From: Candidatus Eisenbacteria bacterium
GTDB lineage: Bacteria; Eisenbacteria; RBG-16-71-46; CAIMUX01; VGJL01
Reading direction: 5' to 3'
Assembly: GCA_016867495.1 (NCBI GenBank)
Contig: VGJL01000004.1
Location: forward strand, 1 to 64,000
Length of the DNA stretch: 64,000 nucleotides
The notes beneath the pieces were generated by a model that was not told the DNA's origin, searched no databases, and saw only the letters and a list, made by a program, of their open reading frames with translations. The first letter of the stretch is position 1, and each line of letters begins with the position of its first letter. A program made the position numbers and the translations under genes. Positions 16,633 to 26,134 of this stretch are shown in pieces.

Positions 16633-19428
16633 ATGACAGACAAGTACGTGTACCGATTCGGCGGCGGCGCAACCGAGGGTAGCGGAGAGATGCGCGACCT
16701 GCTCGGCGGCAAAGGAGCGGGGCTCGCGGAGATGACTGCGGCCGACCTTCCCGTGCCTCCCGGCTTCACGATCGTCACGACCGCCTGCGGGCTCTACGCC
16801 GCGGGGAGAGGCAAGCTCCCCCCCGAGGTGGCGGAGCAGCAGGAGGCCGCGCTCAGGTGGCTCGAGGGGCTGCTGGGCCGCGGGCTGGGCGATCCCGAGA
16901 ATCCGCTGCTCATCTCGGTCCGTTCGGGCGCCAAGTTCTCCATGCCCGGGATGATGGACACGATCCTGAACCTCGGCCTCAATGATCGATCAGTCGAGGG
17001 GCTGGCCGCCAGAACCGGGAACAGGAGGTTCGCCTTCGACTCGTACCGCCGGTTTCTCCAGATGTTCGGAAGCGTCGTGCTGGGAGTCGAGAAGGACGCC
17101 TTCGAGCATCTCCTCGCGCGCTTCAAGGAAGAGAAGGGCGCCAAGATCGACCTCGATCTGTCGGCCGGCCGTCTCGAGGAAGTCGCGGGCCTCTTCAAGG
17201 GGCTGATCCGTGAGCGGACCAGAGACGACTTCCCTCAGGATCCCCGCAAGCAGCTCGACATGGCGCGCGACGCCGTCTTCCGCTCCTGGAACAACGACCG
17301 GGCCGTCTTCTACCGCAAGCAGAACGGCATCCCCGACGATCTGGGGACGGCGGTGAACGTTCAGGCGATGGTTTTCGGAAACATGGGCCCGCGCTCGGCG
17401 ACAGGCGTAGGCTTCACGCGCGATCCGGCGACCGGGGCGGCCGAGTTCTACGGCGAGTATCTGATGAACGCCCAGGGGGAGGATGTCGTCGCCGGGATCC
17501 GCACCCCGGAGCCGATCCGCACGCTCGAGGAGCAGCTTCCGGAGAGCTACGCCCAGCTTCGCAGGTTCACCGACCACCTGGAGAAGCACTACCGCGACGT
17601 CCAGGACTTCGAGTTCACCGTCGAGGAAGGGAAGCTCTACATGCTTCAGACCCGGCGGGGCCAGAGGACGGCGCAGGCCGCGGTTCGCATCGCCGTCGAC
17701 ATGGTCCGGGAAGGTCTGATCACGAAGGAGGAGGCCCTCATGCGCGTCGAGCCGGCGCAGCTCGACCAGCTCCTCCACCCGCGCATCGACCCGTCGGCGA
17801 AGGTTGTGGTTCTCGCGCGCGGGCTGGCTGCCTCGCCCGGAGCGGCCGTCGGATCGATCGTCTTCACCTCCGAGGAGGCGGTCGAGGCCCAGAGGCGGGG
17901 CGAGAAGGTCATCCTCGTCCGGTCGGAGACCAATCCGGACGACATCCATGGGATGGACGCCGCGGCGGGAATCCTGACGGCGACCGGAGGGATGACGAGC
18001 CACGCGGCGGTGGTCGCGCGCGGCATGGGGAAGTGCTGCGTCGCCGGCTGCTCCGCGCTGCGCATGGATGAGGAAGCCGGATCTCTCGAAATCGGAACGC
18101 GCCGGCTCGGGAGGGGGGACACGATCAGTCTGAACGGTTCCACCGGCGAGGTGCTCGACGGCGCGGTGCCGACTCTGGAGGCGGAGGTCGCCGACGAGTT
18201 CCGGGTTTTCATGGAATGGGCGGATCAGACGCGGAAGCTCGCCGTGAGGGCGAACGCCGACATCCCGCGGGACGCCCAGCAGGCGCGCAAGTTCGGAGCG
18301 CAGGGAATCGGGCTCTGCAGAACGGAGCACATGTTCTTCGCGACCGAGCGTCTCCCTCACGTGCAGCAGATGATCCTCTTCGCGCCGATCGCGAAGCGAT
18401 TGCAGGCGGAAATGCGCCGCCTCGAGAAGGAAGTCTCCGAGGCCGGATCCGCGAAGGCGGAGACCCAGACGAAGCTCGCCGCGACGAGAAAGGAGCTCGA
18501 GGAGCCTCAGAGGAAGCTCGATGAGGCGCTGGCGAAGATCCTCCCCTTGCAGCGCGACGACTTCTACGGCCTGCTCAAGGCTATGGAAGGCCTGCCCGTC
18601 ACGATCCGCACGCTGGATCCTCCCCTGCACGAGTTCCTGCCGAGGCGGGAGGAGCTTCTGGTCGAGATCGCGCGGATGGAGGAGAGAAAGGAATCCGGCC
18701 CGGAGCTGGAGAGGAAGAGAACGCTCCTGAAGCACGTCGAGGAGCTTCACGAGTTCAACCCGATGCTGGGGCATCGAGGCTGCAGGCTGGGAATCGCCTA
18801 TCCCGAGATCACGGCCATGCAGACGCGCGCCATCATGGAAGCCTCCTGCCGCCTCCGGAAGGAAGGAGTCGCGGCGCATCCGGAGATCATGATCCCGTTG
18901 GTTGGGGATGTGCGCGAGTTCCTGCACCAGGCCGCGATCGTCAGAGAGACCGCCCAGGCGGTGCAGGAGCGCGAAGGGGTCGAGGTCGACTATCTCGTCG
19001 GCACCATGGTCGAGGTCCCCCGCGCGGCCCTGACCGCCTCGGAAGTCGCGAGGGAGGCCGAGTTCTTCTCCTTCGGGACGAACGATCTGACGCAGATGAC
19101 ATACGGCTACTCCCGCGACGACGCGGGGAAGTTCCTCCGCGAGTATCTCGAGCTCGGCGTCCTCGACAGGGATCCGTTCGTCAGCATCGATCAGGCCGGC
19201 GTCGGCCAGCTCGTCGCCATGGCGACGGAGAGGGGGCGCGCCGCACGGCCGGGTCTGAAGGTCGGAATCTGCGGGGAACATGGAGGCGATCCCGCCTCGG
19301 TCGACTTCTTCTCGCGGGTCGGCCTCGACTACGTGAGTTGCTCGCCGTTTCGCGTGCCGATCGCGAGGCTCGCGGCGGCGCAGGCGGCCCTGCGCGCCCG
19401 CGGCGTCGCTGAGACCCGGACGGCCTGA
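16633..19428 (+). CDS. ppdK: Pyruvate, phosphate dikinase
   Basis: A 931-residue enzyme interconverting pyruvate + ATP + Pi and PEP + AMP + PPi. It has the ATP-grasp N-terminal domain (GGKGAGLAEM, SVRSGAKFSMPGMMDT), the phosphohistidine domain with GGMTSHAAVVARG (catalytic His457) and the PEP/pyruvate barrel (LDPPLHEFLP, ELHEFNPMLGHRGCRL, ICGEHGGDP). Usual length is about 870-900. The excess is mostly a charged coiled-coil insert at about residues 590-640, between HMFFATERLPH and LPLQRDDF, plus a smaller helical insert after the LHEFLP motif. It stands alone, with the next gene 9 nt downstream beginning with TTG. Confidence 0.97.
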   Translation: MTDKYVYRFGGGATEGSGEMRDLLGGKGAGLAEMTAADLPVPPGFTIVTTACGLYAAGRGKLPPEVAEQQEAALRWLEGLLGRGLGDPENPLLISVRSGAKFSMPGMMDTILNLGLNDRSVEGLAARTGNRRFAFDSYRRFLQMFGSVVLGVEKDAFEHLLARFKEEKGAKIDLDLSAGRLEEVAGLFKGLIRERTRDDFPQDPRKQLDMARDAVFRSWNNDRAVFYRKQNGIPDDLGTAVNVQAMVFGNMGPRSATGVGFTRDPATGAAEFYGEYLMNAQGEDVVAGIRTPEPIRTLEEQLPESYAQLRRFTDHLEKHYRDVQDFEFTVEEGKLYMLQTRRGQRTAQAAVRIAVDMVREGLITKEEALMRVEPAQLDQLLHPRIDPSAKVVVLARGLAASPGAAVGSIVFTSEEAVEAQRRGEKVILVRSETNPDDIHGMDAAAGILTATGGMTSHAAVVARGMGKCCVAGCSALRMDEEAGSLEIGTRRLGRGDTISLNGSTGEVLDGAVPTLEAEVADEFRVFMEWADQTRKLAVRANADIPRDAQQARKFGAQGIGLCRTEHMFFATERLPHVQQMILFAPIAKRLQAEMRRLEKEVSEAGSAKAETQTKLAATRKELEEPQRKLDEALAKILPLQRDDFYGLLKAMEGLPVTIRTLDPPLHEFLPRREELLVEIARMEERKESGPELERKRTLLKHVEELHEFNPMLGHRGCRLGIAYPEITAMQTRAIMEASCRLRKEGVAAHPEIMIPLVGDVREFLHQAAIVRETAQAVQEREGVEVDYLVGTMVEVPRAALTASEVAREAEFFSFGTNDLTQMTYGYSRDDAGKFLREYLELGVLDRDPFVSIDQAGVGQLVAMATERGRAARPGLKVGICGEHGGDPASVDFFSRVGLDYVSCSPFRVPIARLAAAQAALRARGVAETRTA

Positions 19429-19437
19429 CGGAGGACC

Positions 19438-20397
19438 TTGAAGGAGCGGCGCGAACGGACGGCCCTCGAGCGGATCCTCGGGCATCTCGGAGTCGCGCAA
19501 CTCACGCACTTCGTCTGGGAACGAGGCCGGGTCGGCTTCCATCAGAACCCCGAGGGGATGCGGGACGTCGTCCGGACGGGATTCCTGATCACGGGGCTCG
19601 CCTGGGCCGCGGCGATCTGCGTGACGCTCCCCCTTGGAATGGAGGGACTCCTTCCTCTCCTTCTGGTCACCGGGGTCTGGATCGCCGCCGCGACCGGGCT
19701 TCTCCTGCTCAACATCGGGTTCCTTTCGACCCTCTCGGGAGAGCCGGTCCATCGCCTCGGCGCGGCGAATCTGATCACGCTGGCCAGGATCTCGACCCTG
19801 CCGCTCCTCTCGGCGCTGATCCTGCAGGGACGATGGACGGCCGCCCTGGTCGCGTATCTGGCGATCGCCTTCTCCGACGTCGCCGATGGGATTATCGCGC
19901 GCCGCCGCCACGAGGAGACGAGGCTCGGCTTCATCCTCGATCCGTTCGGCGACATCCTCTTCCAGGTTGTCGTGTTCATGAGCCTCTGGAGCTGCGGTCG
20001 CGTCGGCTCGGGGACGGTGGCGGCCGCGCTGGTCCGCTACGGCCTCCTTCTCTTCGGCTGCCTCGCCCTGTATTTCCTGATGGGGAGGGTCTGGATCCGT
20101 CCGACGCCGTTCGGCCGGGCGACCGGCGTGGCTCTCGGCGCGGGGACGGTTCTTCTGCTCTACGGACCGATCAGCGGGTGGGAGCGGGACTCGCTCCGGC
20201 TCGTCGAGCGGGGCATCACGATCCTCTTCATCGCGGGGGCGATCCAGGTCCTGATGATCGGCTGGGCGAACATCAGGCGCCCGGCGGCGAGCGGCCATGG
20301 AGACTGGCGCAAGTGGGGGCTGAAGCTCGCGAGGCCCGGTCCGGGAGAGAGCGCTGCCTCTCGCGGGGATCACGAGGGAGTCGAGGAGGAACGATGA
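19438..20397 (+). CDS. CDP-alcohol phosphatidyltransferase family protein (second copy)
   Basis: A 319-residue membrane protein with about six hydrophobic segments. It carries a perfect catalytic signature, DVADGIIARRR...LGFILDPFGD (DG-x2-AR-x8-G-x3-D-x3-D). The acceptor alcohol is unknown. An N-terminal amphipathic stretch of ~45 residues precedes the first membrane segment. Start TTG 19438 lies close behind GGAGG (19430-19434). The TGA overlaps an ATG at 20394 that opens a tiny frame. The next large gene, encoding a VWA protein, starts about 100 nt later, suggesting a shared transcript. Confidence 0.85.
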   Translation: MKERRERTALERILGHLGVAQLTHFVWERGRVGFHQNPEGMRDVVRTGFLITGLAWAAAICVTLPLGMEGLLPLLLVTGVWIAAATGLLLLNIGFLSTLSGEPVHRLGAANLITLARISTLPLLSALILQGRWTAALVAYLAIAFSDVADGIIARRRHEETRLGFILDPFGDILFQVVVFMSLWSCGRVGSGTVAAALVRYGLLLFGCLALYFLMGRVWIRPTPFGRATGVALGAGTVLLLYGPISGWERDSLRLVERGITILFIAGAIQVLMIGWANIRRPAASGHGDWRKWGLKLARPGPGESAASRGDHEGVEEER

Positions 20398-20480
20398 TGC
20401 GCGGTCCACGATCCGATGAACCCGGCTTCCTGAAGCCCCTGTCGCAGCGCGAGGAACCCTCGGGTTCGCCCGGGGTGTAG
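20394..20480 (+). CDS. Possible 28-residue small protein or leader peptide
   Basis: An ATG overlapping the upstream TGA (ATGA) follows a strong GGAGGA site and opens a 28-codon frame rich in Pro, Gly, Ser and charged residues. It ends 18 nt before the VWA-protein start. No homology is claimed. It may only couple translation between the two flanking genes. Confidence 0.25.
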   Translation: MMRGPRSDEPGFLKPLSQREEPSGSPGV

Positions 20481-20498
20481 GGGCGGAGGATCGGCACG

Positions 20499-22724
20499 AT
20501 GCAGCAGCTATCGCTCGAGTTCCTGTCTCCGCAGCGCAACCTCTGGCTCCTACTGGTGCCGGTGGGGGTAGCTCTCGCCGTCTGGGCCTACTACCGCACC
20601 GTGGCGCCGCTCGAGCGCCCGTCGCGCACCGTCCTCCAGATTCTCCGCGGGCTCGCGATCCTGATCGTCCTCTTCGCTCTCGCAGAGCCGGTGCTCACGA
20701 TCGTGCTTCCCGACCCCGGCAAACCGCGGATCGCTCTGCTCATCGACGGCTCCGCAAGCATGGCTCTGCCCGGCTCCGGGCCGGCCGCAGGGAGCAGGGC
20801 GGAGCGCGCGCGGGACCTCGCGCGCGAGATCGCCGATCGCCTCGGCTCCGACTTCCGCGTCGACCAGTACGCCTTCGATTCCGCTCTCGCCCCGCGTGAG
20901 AGGGATGCGCCGGCAAGGAGCGCGGGGAACACGGCGATCGGGGATGCTCTCGATGCGCTCGCCTCGAGGGAGGGCGGCCGTCCGCTTGGCGGCGCGATCC
21001 TGCTCAGCGACGGGATGAACACGGTCGGATCCGATCCTGTGGGAGCCGCGCGCAACGCGGGAGTACCCGTTTTCCCGGTGATGATCGGCGGATCGCTCGG
21101 CGCGCCGGATGTGCGCGTTCTCAGGATCAGAACGAACGCCGTCGCTTTCTCGGGCGAGCCGGTCCCCGTCGAGGTCGAGATCGCGAGCACTGGCCAGGAC
21201 GGTCGCGCCCTCGATCTGGAGGTGGTCGATCAAGGAAAGGTCCTCGCGACCGGGCGGGTCACGGTCGGCAGAGGCGAGGATCTGGAGCAGTCGGTTCGCC
21301 TCGATGTGCGCCCGCAGGCGCCGGGGCTGCGCAAGTGGGATGTCCGTCTTGTCGGCGCGCAGGACGCGATCCCCGAGAACGACAGTCGATCGGTCGCTCT
21401 GCGCGTTCTCGAGCGCAAGACCCGCGTCTTGCTCCTCGAGGGGCGCCTCGACTGGGACCACGCGTTCCTGAGGCGGGTTCTGGCCTCGGACAGCACCTTC
21501 GGCTATCGGTTTCTTCTCGCCGATCGCGCGGGCCGCTGGCTGCCCGATCGCCCAGGAGCGCCACCGCCGCAGATCGGAGATCTGCGCGACTACGCGGCCG
21601 TGGTTCTGGGCGACGCTCCCGCGTCGGCGCTTGGCGCGGGATTCCACGCGGCCCTGGCCCGATACGTGGAGCAGGGCGGCGGTCTCCTCGTCCTGGGTGG
21701 ACGGGCGGGCCTCGCCCGCCTTCGTGGGACGCCTCTGGAACCCCTCCTGCCGGCGGACGTCATTCCGGGAATCGATCAGGAGCGGCCGCTCGCCGCGAGG
21801 CTCACGACGGCCGGCCTGACCCATCCGATCACGGCTGTGGAGGAGAGTCCCGCGCGGGCCGAGGCTGTCTGGTCCTCCTTGCCGCCGGTTTGGCCGAGTC
21901 CCGATCGCGTGCGCACCAGGGCCGGCGGCGTCACTCTCCTCGAGTTCGCCGCCGCCAAGGGCGGGGAGCCCGCGCTCGTCGCGGGCTTCGCCGGCCAAGG
22001 CAAGGTCGCGTTGCTCGCCTCGCACGATTTCTGGAGATGGGGATTCCTTCCGAGCGGCACGGCGGCGGGGGGAGAAGCGGATCTCTTCGGGCAGTTCGCG
22101 CTCCGCCTCATTCGCTGGCTCGCGGAGCCGACCCTGCGTGATCGATTCCTCGCCGAGCCGGCGCGGGGCGTGTTCCAGAATGGGGAAGCGCCCGAATTCG
22201 CGGCGCGCGTCTGGGACGAGCGATACGCCCCCGTTCCCGACGCGAGGGTCACGATCCGGGTTGTGCCCGCTTCCGATGCGAGCGGCGGAGTCGGAGACTC
22301 GTCCGCCCATCCCACCCGGGCGCGGGTCGTCGATCTGCGGCCGAAGGGCCTCGAGGGGACATTCGCCGGGAAGGTCGACCCGCTTCAGCCGGGAGCCTAT
22401 CGATTCACTGCGGAGGCCGTGAGCGCCGACGGCCTGCGGCAGCTCGGCCGCATCGAGTCGGCTTTCTGGGTCGATCAGAACGGGCCCGAGCATGTCCGTC
22501 TCCGCTCCGATCCCGGGACGCTCGATCAAATCGCGCGCGCGAGCGGCGGGACGGCCGTCGACGAGGATGGCTTGGCCGCCTTGCTGGCCCGGCTTCCCGG
22601 CACGATCCGCAAGGTCGGCCGCGTCCGCGAGATCGAGATGTGGAATCAGCTCGCCGTCTTCCTCGCCTTCATCCTCGTCCTCTCCGTGGAGTGGTTCCTG
22701 CGAAGGAGGAGAGGGCTGGCGTAA
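20499..22724 (+). CDS. VWA-domain membrane protein (BatA-like N-terminus)
   Basis: A 741-residue protein. Two N-terminal membrane segments (about 14-32 and 45-65) follow the LEFLSPQRNLWLLLVPVG opening seen in BatA-type proteins. A von Willebrand factor A domain follows with the MIDAS motif DGSASM (about residues 84-89) and GGAILLSDGMNT. The middle part has a GATase-like segment (VEQGGGLLVLGGRAGL). Beta-rich repeats follow, then a C-terminal membrane helix (LAVFLAFILVLSVEWFL) with a basic tail. No ligand or partner can be assigned from sequence. Start ATG 20499 has GGAGGA upstream. Confidence 0.75.
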   Translation: MQQLSLEFLSPQRNLWLLLVPVGVALAVWAYYRTVAPLERPSRTVLQILRGLAILIVLFALAEPVLTIVLPDPGKPRIALLIDGSASMALPGSGPAAGSRAERARDLAREIADRLGSDFRVDQYAFDSALAPRERDAPARSAGNTAIGDALDALASREGGRPLGGAILLSDGMNTVGSDPVGAARNAGVPVFPVMIGGSLGAPDVRVLRIRTNAVAFSGEPVPVEVEIASTGQDGRALDLEVVDQGKVLATGRVTVGRGEDLEQSVRLDVRPQAPGLRKWDVRLVGAQDAIPENDSRSVALRVLERKTRVLLLEGRLDWDHAFLRRVLASDSTFGYRFLLADRAGRWLPDRPGAPPPQIGDLRDYAAVVLGDAPASALGAGFHAALARYVEQGGGLLVLGGRAGLARLRGTPLEPLLPADVIPGIDQERPLAARLTTAGLTHPITAVEESPARAEAVWSSLPPVWPSPDRVRTRAGGVTLLEFAAAKGGEPALVAGFAGQGKVALLASHDFWRWGFLPSGTAAGGEADLFGQFALRLIRWLAEPTLRDRFLAEPARGVFQNGEAPEFAARVWDERYAPVPDARVTIRVVPASDASGGVGDSSAHPTRARVVDLRPKGLEGTFAGKVDPLQPGAYRFTAEAVSADGLRQLGRIESAFWVDQNGPEHVRLRSDPGTLDQIARASGGTAVDEDGLAALLARLPGTIRKVGRVREIEMWNQLAVFLAFILVLSVEWFLRRRRGLA

Positions 22725-22740
22725 CCGCTGGAATAGAATC

Positions 22741-22762
22741 GGGGCGCGCGTTTGAGCGCCCC
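22741..22762. terminator. Hairpin between convergent genes
   Basis: GGGGCGC (22741-22747) pairs with GGGCGCC-like GCGCCCC (22756-22762) across an 8-nt loop. It sits between the stops of the VWA gene and the methyltransferase gene, so it may serve both. No T-run is present. Confidence 0.5.
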
Positions 22763-22780
22763 ACCGCGCTCACGCGGCTG

Positions 22781-23593
22781 TCACTTGGTCAGAATCAGGA
22801 TCGCGATGTCGCAGGTGTACATCTTGGTCTTGTGCCTGAACTGCCGCGGCTCGAGCTTCCTGATCAGCAGAGGCGCGAGGAAAGGGGCGAGGGGCTGGAA
22901 GAGGACGCGCCGGACATACCACGGGATTCGCTGATTCCCATAGAGCAGATTGTGCGCATTGAATCCCGGTTCTCCGAAGTAGTCCGTGCTGAGCAATCGG
23001 AGACCGCTCGGCTCCACAAGCCGACTCCGCAGGTTGTCGTCGTTGTAGTAGCGCTGGTAGAACTCCTCAGACTCATGCTGGCCCGTCACATAGACCTTCC
23101 GGCGGTAGTACTTGGGTTCGTCCCGGTAGGGGTCATAGGGGACGGAGATCGCGAGCAGACCGTTCTTCGCGAGCAGGCGAGCTAGCTCTCGCATGACGGG
23201 GCCTTCGTCGACGATGTGCTCCAACACGCTGATCGCCGCGATCTTCGTGAAGTGCCCATCCGGGAACGGAAGCTCTCCGGCATCGCGGGTATGAAAGGAG
23301 AGCTTCCCCTCATGGGCGAGCTTCAGGGCGTGCGGCACCTTCCGCATCATCGCCATCTGCTTCTTCTCGAAGTTCGGTTCCGGGTCGACAGCCGTGACGG
23401 AGCAACCGTGGCGCATTGCGAGCAATGCCGGGAAGGGTGAGTATCTGCTGCCGATGTCGAGGACCCTATCGTCGGAAGCGAGGCGAAGGCGCCTTACGAC
23501 CTCGGGATACTCGACGCAACGCGCGTAGGGCATCCCTTGGCTCAGGGCGACAGGCCCCAGTCTGGAAAGAAAGCGATAGTAGTCCCACTTCAT
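22781..23593 (-). CDS. SAM-dependent methyltransferase (class I, type-11-like)
   Basis: A 270-residue protein with the Rossmann SAM-binding motif VLDIGSRYSPFPAL, the acidic strand end VTAVDPEP, the DAGELPFPDGHF motif and VLEHIVDEG. The C-terminal part (LLYGNQRIPWYVRRVLFQPLAPFLAPL) has a membrane-proximal hydrophobic character. The substrate is unknown. The sequence is less GC-rich than the housekeeping genes, and it begins the accessory patch that includes a transposase, so recent acquisition is plausible. It lies 55 nt downstream of the beta-helix gene on the same strand and may be cotranscribed with it. Confidence 0.85.
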   Translation of the reverse strand: MKWDYYRFLSRLGPVALSQGMPYARCVEYPEVVRRLRLASDDRVLDIGSRYSPFPALLAMRHGCSVTAVDPEPNFEKKQMAMMRKVPHALKLAHEGKLSFHTRDAGELPFPDGHFTKIAAISVLEHIVDEGPVMRELARLLAKNGLLAISVPYDPYRDEPKYYRRKVYVTGQHESEEFYQRYYNDDNLRSRLVEPSGLRLLSTDYFGEPGFNAHNLLYGNQRIPWYVRRVLFQPLAPFLAPLLIRKLEPRQFRHKTKMYTCDIAILILTK

Positions 23594-23648
23594 CCGATCA
23601 TCCCCTCGACAATGCCCAGATAGTAGGGGCTGCCGGCTGCCGTGGCGA

Positions 23649-24719
23649 CTAGCGAAATGCCGCCTTGACCTCTCCCCAGGTGACCCGCCGGGTGGCGGTA
23701 GGGCCGCAACCCACGCCCAATGCGCCGATCAGGCCGCAGCCAGGGTTGTTCCCGGGCGCGCACGGGGAGTTGCCGTTGAGAGAGTAGTCGCCGCCTGCGG
23801 GATCGCAGAATAGGGGATCGGCATGAATGTTCCCCCGCAGACCAAGCTGTTCCGCAATGCAGCCGACCCAGTCGCCGCCGGCATTCCCATAGACGGCGCA
23901 GCAATCGAGCATGGCGCTTGTCCCCGGTTCGCAATGAACGCCGGATCCCTCACCGCTGAACGCTACGATCGTATTGGAGATAGATACGGAAGCGACATTC
24001 CTGAGGCCGATCCCGCCCCCTGCGACACACCGGTTGCCGTAGAATGTGCAGTTCTCCAGCGATGCGTTGGAGTAGTTGTGACAGTGAAAACCCCCGCCTC
24101 TCCATGTGGCCGAGTTGCCGGCGAAGAGGCAGTCGCGTAGGGTGGCGTACGAGTAGTTGCCGCAGTGCATACCACCCCCGTGTCCTGTTCCTGTCGCGTT
24201 ATCGGCGGTGTTTTCAATGAACAGGCAGCCAGACACCAGAGGCGCGCAGTAGGACATGCAGGCGACTCCGCCGCCGGCGTAGCCGGACCAGTTGTCCGCG
24301 AACACGCAGTCGATCAATGTGGGATCAGATCCATCCAGTATGTAGACTCCGCCTCCGTACTCCGCGGCGCGACCGTTTCTGACCATCAGTCGCTCCAGTA
24401 TGGCGAGGGGTCCCTCGCCCGATTGGAAGATGAAACCACGACCTTGACTCTGGCAGTCCACAACACATGCGTGTGCGATTCCCCCCTGGGACCGTATGGT
24501 GATCGATTTCCCCAGGTAGTCGATGTCACGGTTGCCGACACCCGTGAACACCCCGTTGGTCAACTCGATCGTATCCCCGTGATTGGCTGCGTCCACCGCA
24601 GCCTGGATCGTAGCGTAGTCGCCTGAACCCTCGGGATTCACGACATAGGTCGCGGCGGCAACCGTGGCGGGCAGAAGCACGATTGAAACAAGAACGGAAA
24701 GCACTGGAAGCGATCTCAT
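23649..24719 (-). CDS. Secreted right-handed parallel beta-helix protein with TWG C-terminal tail
   Basis: A 356-residue protein. Residues 1-23 are a signal peptide (VLVSIVLLPATVAAA). Then come YVVNPEGSGDYATIQAAVDAA, the standard entry to pectate-lyase-like helices, and repeated turns such as GGGVYILDGSDPTLIDCVF, GGGMHCGNYSYATLRDCLF and GGGFHCHNYSNASLENCTF. The protein ends RRVTWGEVKAAFR, matching the tail of the LTD protein at 39432-40055. It has no FlgD domain. RBS AGGAGG stands 6 nt before the ATG, and a TACAAT -10 box lies at 24766-24771 on the same strand. Confidence 0.85.
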   Translation of the reverse strand: MRSLPVLSVLVSIVLLPATVAAATYVVNPEGSGDYATIQAAVDAANHGDTIELTNGVFTGVGNRDIDYLGKSITIRSQGGIAHACVVDCQSQGRGFIFQSGEGPLAILERLMVRNGRAAEYGGGVYILDGSDPTLIDCVFADNWSGYAGGGVACMSYCAPLVSGCLFIENTADNATGTGHGGGMHCGNYSYATLRDCLFAGNSATWRGGGFHCHNYSNASLENCTFYGNRCVAGGGIGLRNVASVSISNTIVAFSGEGSGVHCEPGTSAMLDCCAVYGNAGGDWVGCIAEQLGLRGNIHADPLFCDPAGGDYSLNGNSPCAPGNNPGCGLIGALGVGCGPTATRRVTWGEVKAAFR

Positions 24720-25039
24720 GGTTTACCTCCTGGATCCGCGGATGGGGATTCTCCTTGCCGGGGCAATTGTACCCCATTCGGGCGCAGGTATGCGGGGGAG
24801 AAGTGCTCGCGGCAGCGATTCCGCAGAAGCTGCTGGCGGAGGGTTGGCAGTGCTCTGAAGCTGACGTGGGAGCAGTCGGATGGTTGGGTCGCCGGGGTAT
24901 CTTGGGTGGGCAGGGCTGTTTCGTAGTGCGTGTGGGACGGAGATTGGCGTTCGGGAGGTGGGTCGAGCCTGCGAGGTGGCGATGGGGCCAACTCGAAGCG
25001 GGCAGTTTCAGGGTAGGAGAGACTGGTGGGGCGGCGATT
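24720..25039. other. 320-nt intergenic stretch left of the transposase gene
   Basis: This holds the leftward ribosome binding site and TACAAT -10 (24766-24771) of the beta-helix gene. The rest shows no gene, and I could not find the terminal inverted repeat expected for the left end of an insertion sequence. Confidence 0.45.
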
Positions 25040-26122
25040 TCACGGTGGCAGGGGCCAAGGCTCAACAGGAGCGCAGTGGTGCAGATCCGCAGCGATGAGG
25101 CTTGCCCAATGCAGACACGTGTGCCGGACTCGCAATGCGGGTTTGATCTGCCTGCTGACGAAGGCGTGGAAGAGGTTATGAGCCATCATGACCATGAGCC
25201 AGAAGACCTGAACCGCCTTAGGGTGGTGATGGAACAGGTGATCAGCGTGCCAGTGCTCGACGAGCTCGTTGAAGCCCTCGTTCTCGATGGCCCAGCGGCG
25301 ATGCGCGAGAGCTACAAGCCGAGGGGTGGCGACCCGTGACGGGGACAGGGTAGTGACCCAGACCCAGTCGGCTACCCGGGTTTGGAGGCATCCGTTGGCC
25401 TGTGCGTGCCAGGTTGTTGTCTCCAGGCTACGAACGACACGCACCGGGCGCTTCATTGCCTCCCACGAGGTAAAGCCATCCAGATCCCACATGAGTCGCT
25501 CGGTGGAGCCCTCCTGCTCTCGGATCGGTGGGATCGCGGCGAACAGAGACAAGGCGTCTTGGAGAAGATCCCGTCGATCGTCTTTCAGAACAGCGACCAC
25601 ATCCTTGCCCCGCTCGATCGCGGTCCGGAAGAACTCGGCGCGCGCATAGAGGCCATCTACCAGCACGATGTCGAAGGCGCGAGGAAGGCGGGCGGCCACT
25701 CGCAGGAACAGGCGCAGCGCAGCAGCAACCTCATCCTCATGAGGCAGCTGGGGTTCCATGTCGAGTAGGAAGCTCACCTCGCCGACCTGCAGCTGCGCCA
25801 TGACCGAACGATGGTAGTACTGAACGTGCTCCTGCCCCCCGATCGTGATCTTGCGCTGCAAGCAGCCGGGACAGTGCCGCCGGTAGCTGGCGGAGGACTC
25901 GTGCCCGTCGATAATCAGCGAGATCGACTCCCCGTGGGATCGGGCCAGAACCTTGTTGCGCCGGAAACGAGAATAGAGGCCATAGAGGACCTCTCGCAGC
26001 CCGGGCAACTCTAGCTGAGCGCAAACCCGCCCGATGGTGTCCGCGGAGGGAGACGCTTGGCCAAGCCATCGCTTCCAAAACGAGTAGCGCCTTGTCTGCT
26101 CGAGTGCGTGCAGGCTGGCCAT
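25040..26122 (-). CDS. DDE-type transposase, probably 5'-truncated
   Basis: About 360 residues from the ATG at 26122. Likely catalytic acidic residues sit in LIIDGHES, LVDGLYA and RRWAIENEGFNEL, in the order expected of IS4-like DDE transposases. A Cys-bearing RHCPGCL follows the first Asp, as in a set of related transposases. The family also has a helical N-terminus, of which only part (AFWARMASLHALEQ) can be read here, and the ATG at 26122 has no ribosome binding site. The frame continues upstream only through sequence that is the antisense of a response-regulator remnant. The exact IS family is uncertain. Confidence 0.7.
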   Translation of the reverse strand: MASLHALEQTRRYSFWKRWLGQASPSADTIGRVCAQLELPGLREVLYGLYSRFRRNKVLARSHGESISLIIDGHESSASYRRHCPGCLQRKITIGGQEHVQYYHRSVMAQLQVGEVSFLLDMEPQLPHEDEVAAALRLFLRVAARLPRAFDIVLVDGLYARAEFFRTAIERGKDVVAVLKDDRRDLLQDALSLFAAIPPIREQEGSTERLMWDLDGFTSWEAMKRPVRVVRSLETTTWHAQANGCLQTRVADWVWVTTLSPSRVATPRLVALAHRRWAIENEGFNELVEHWHADHLFHHHPKAVQVFWLMVMMAHNLFHAFVSRQIKPALRVRHTCLHWASLIAADLHHCAPVEPWPLPP

Positions 26123-26134
26123 GCGCGCCCAGAA

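Noticed and set aside
16990-20409. A 1139-codon minus-strand open frame over the dikinase and phosphatidyltransferase genes
   Set aside because: It covers two clearly recognised plus-strand genes and has no domain features of its own.
26057-26134. N-terminal extension of the receiver-domain frame
   Set aside because: This part is the antisense of the transposase N-terminal region and does not encode receiver-domain residues.
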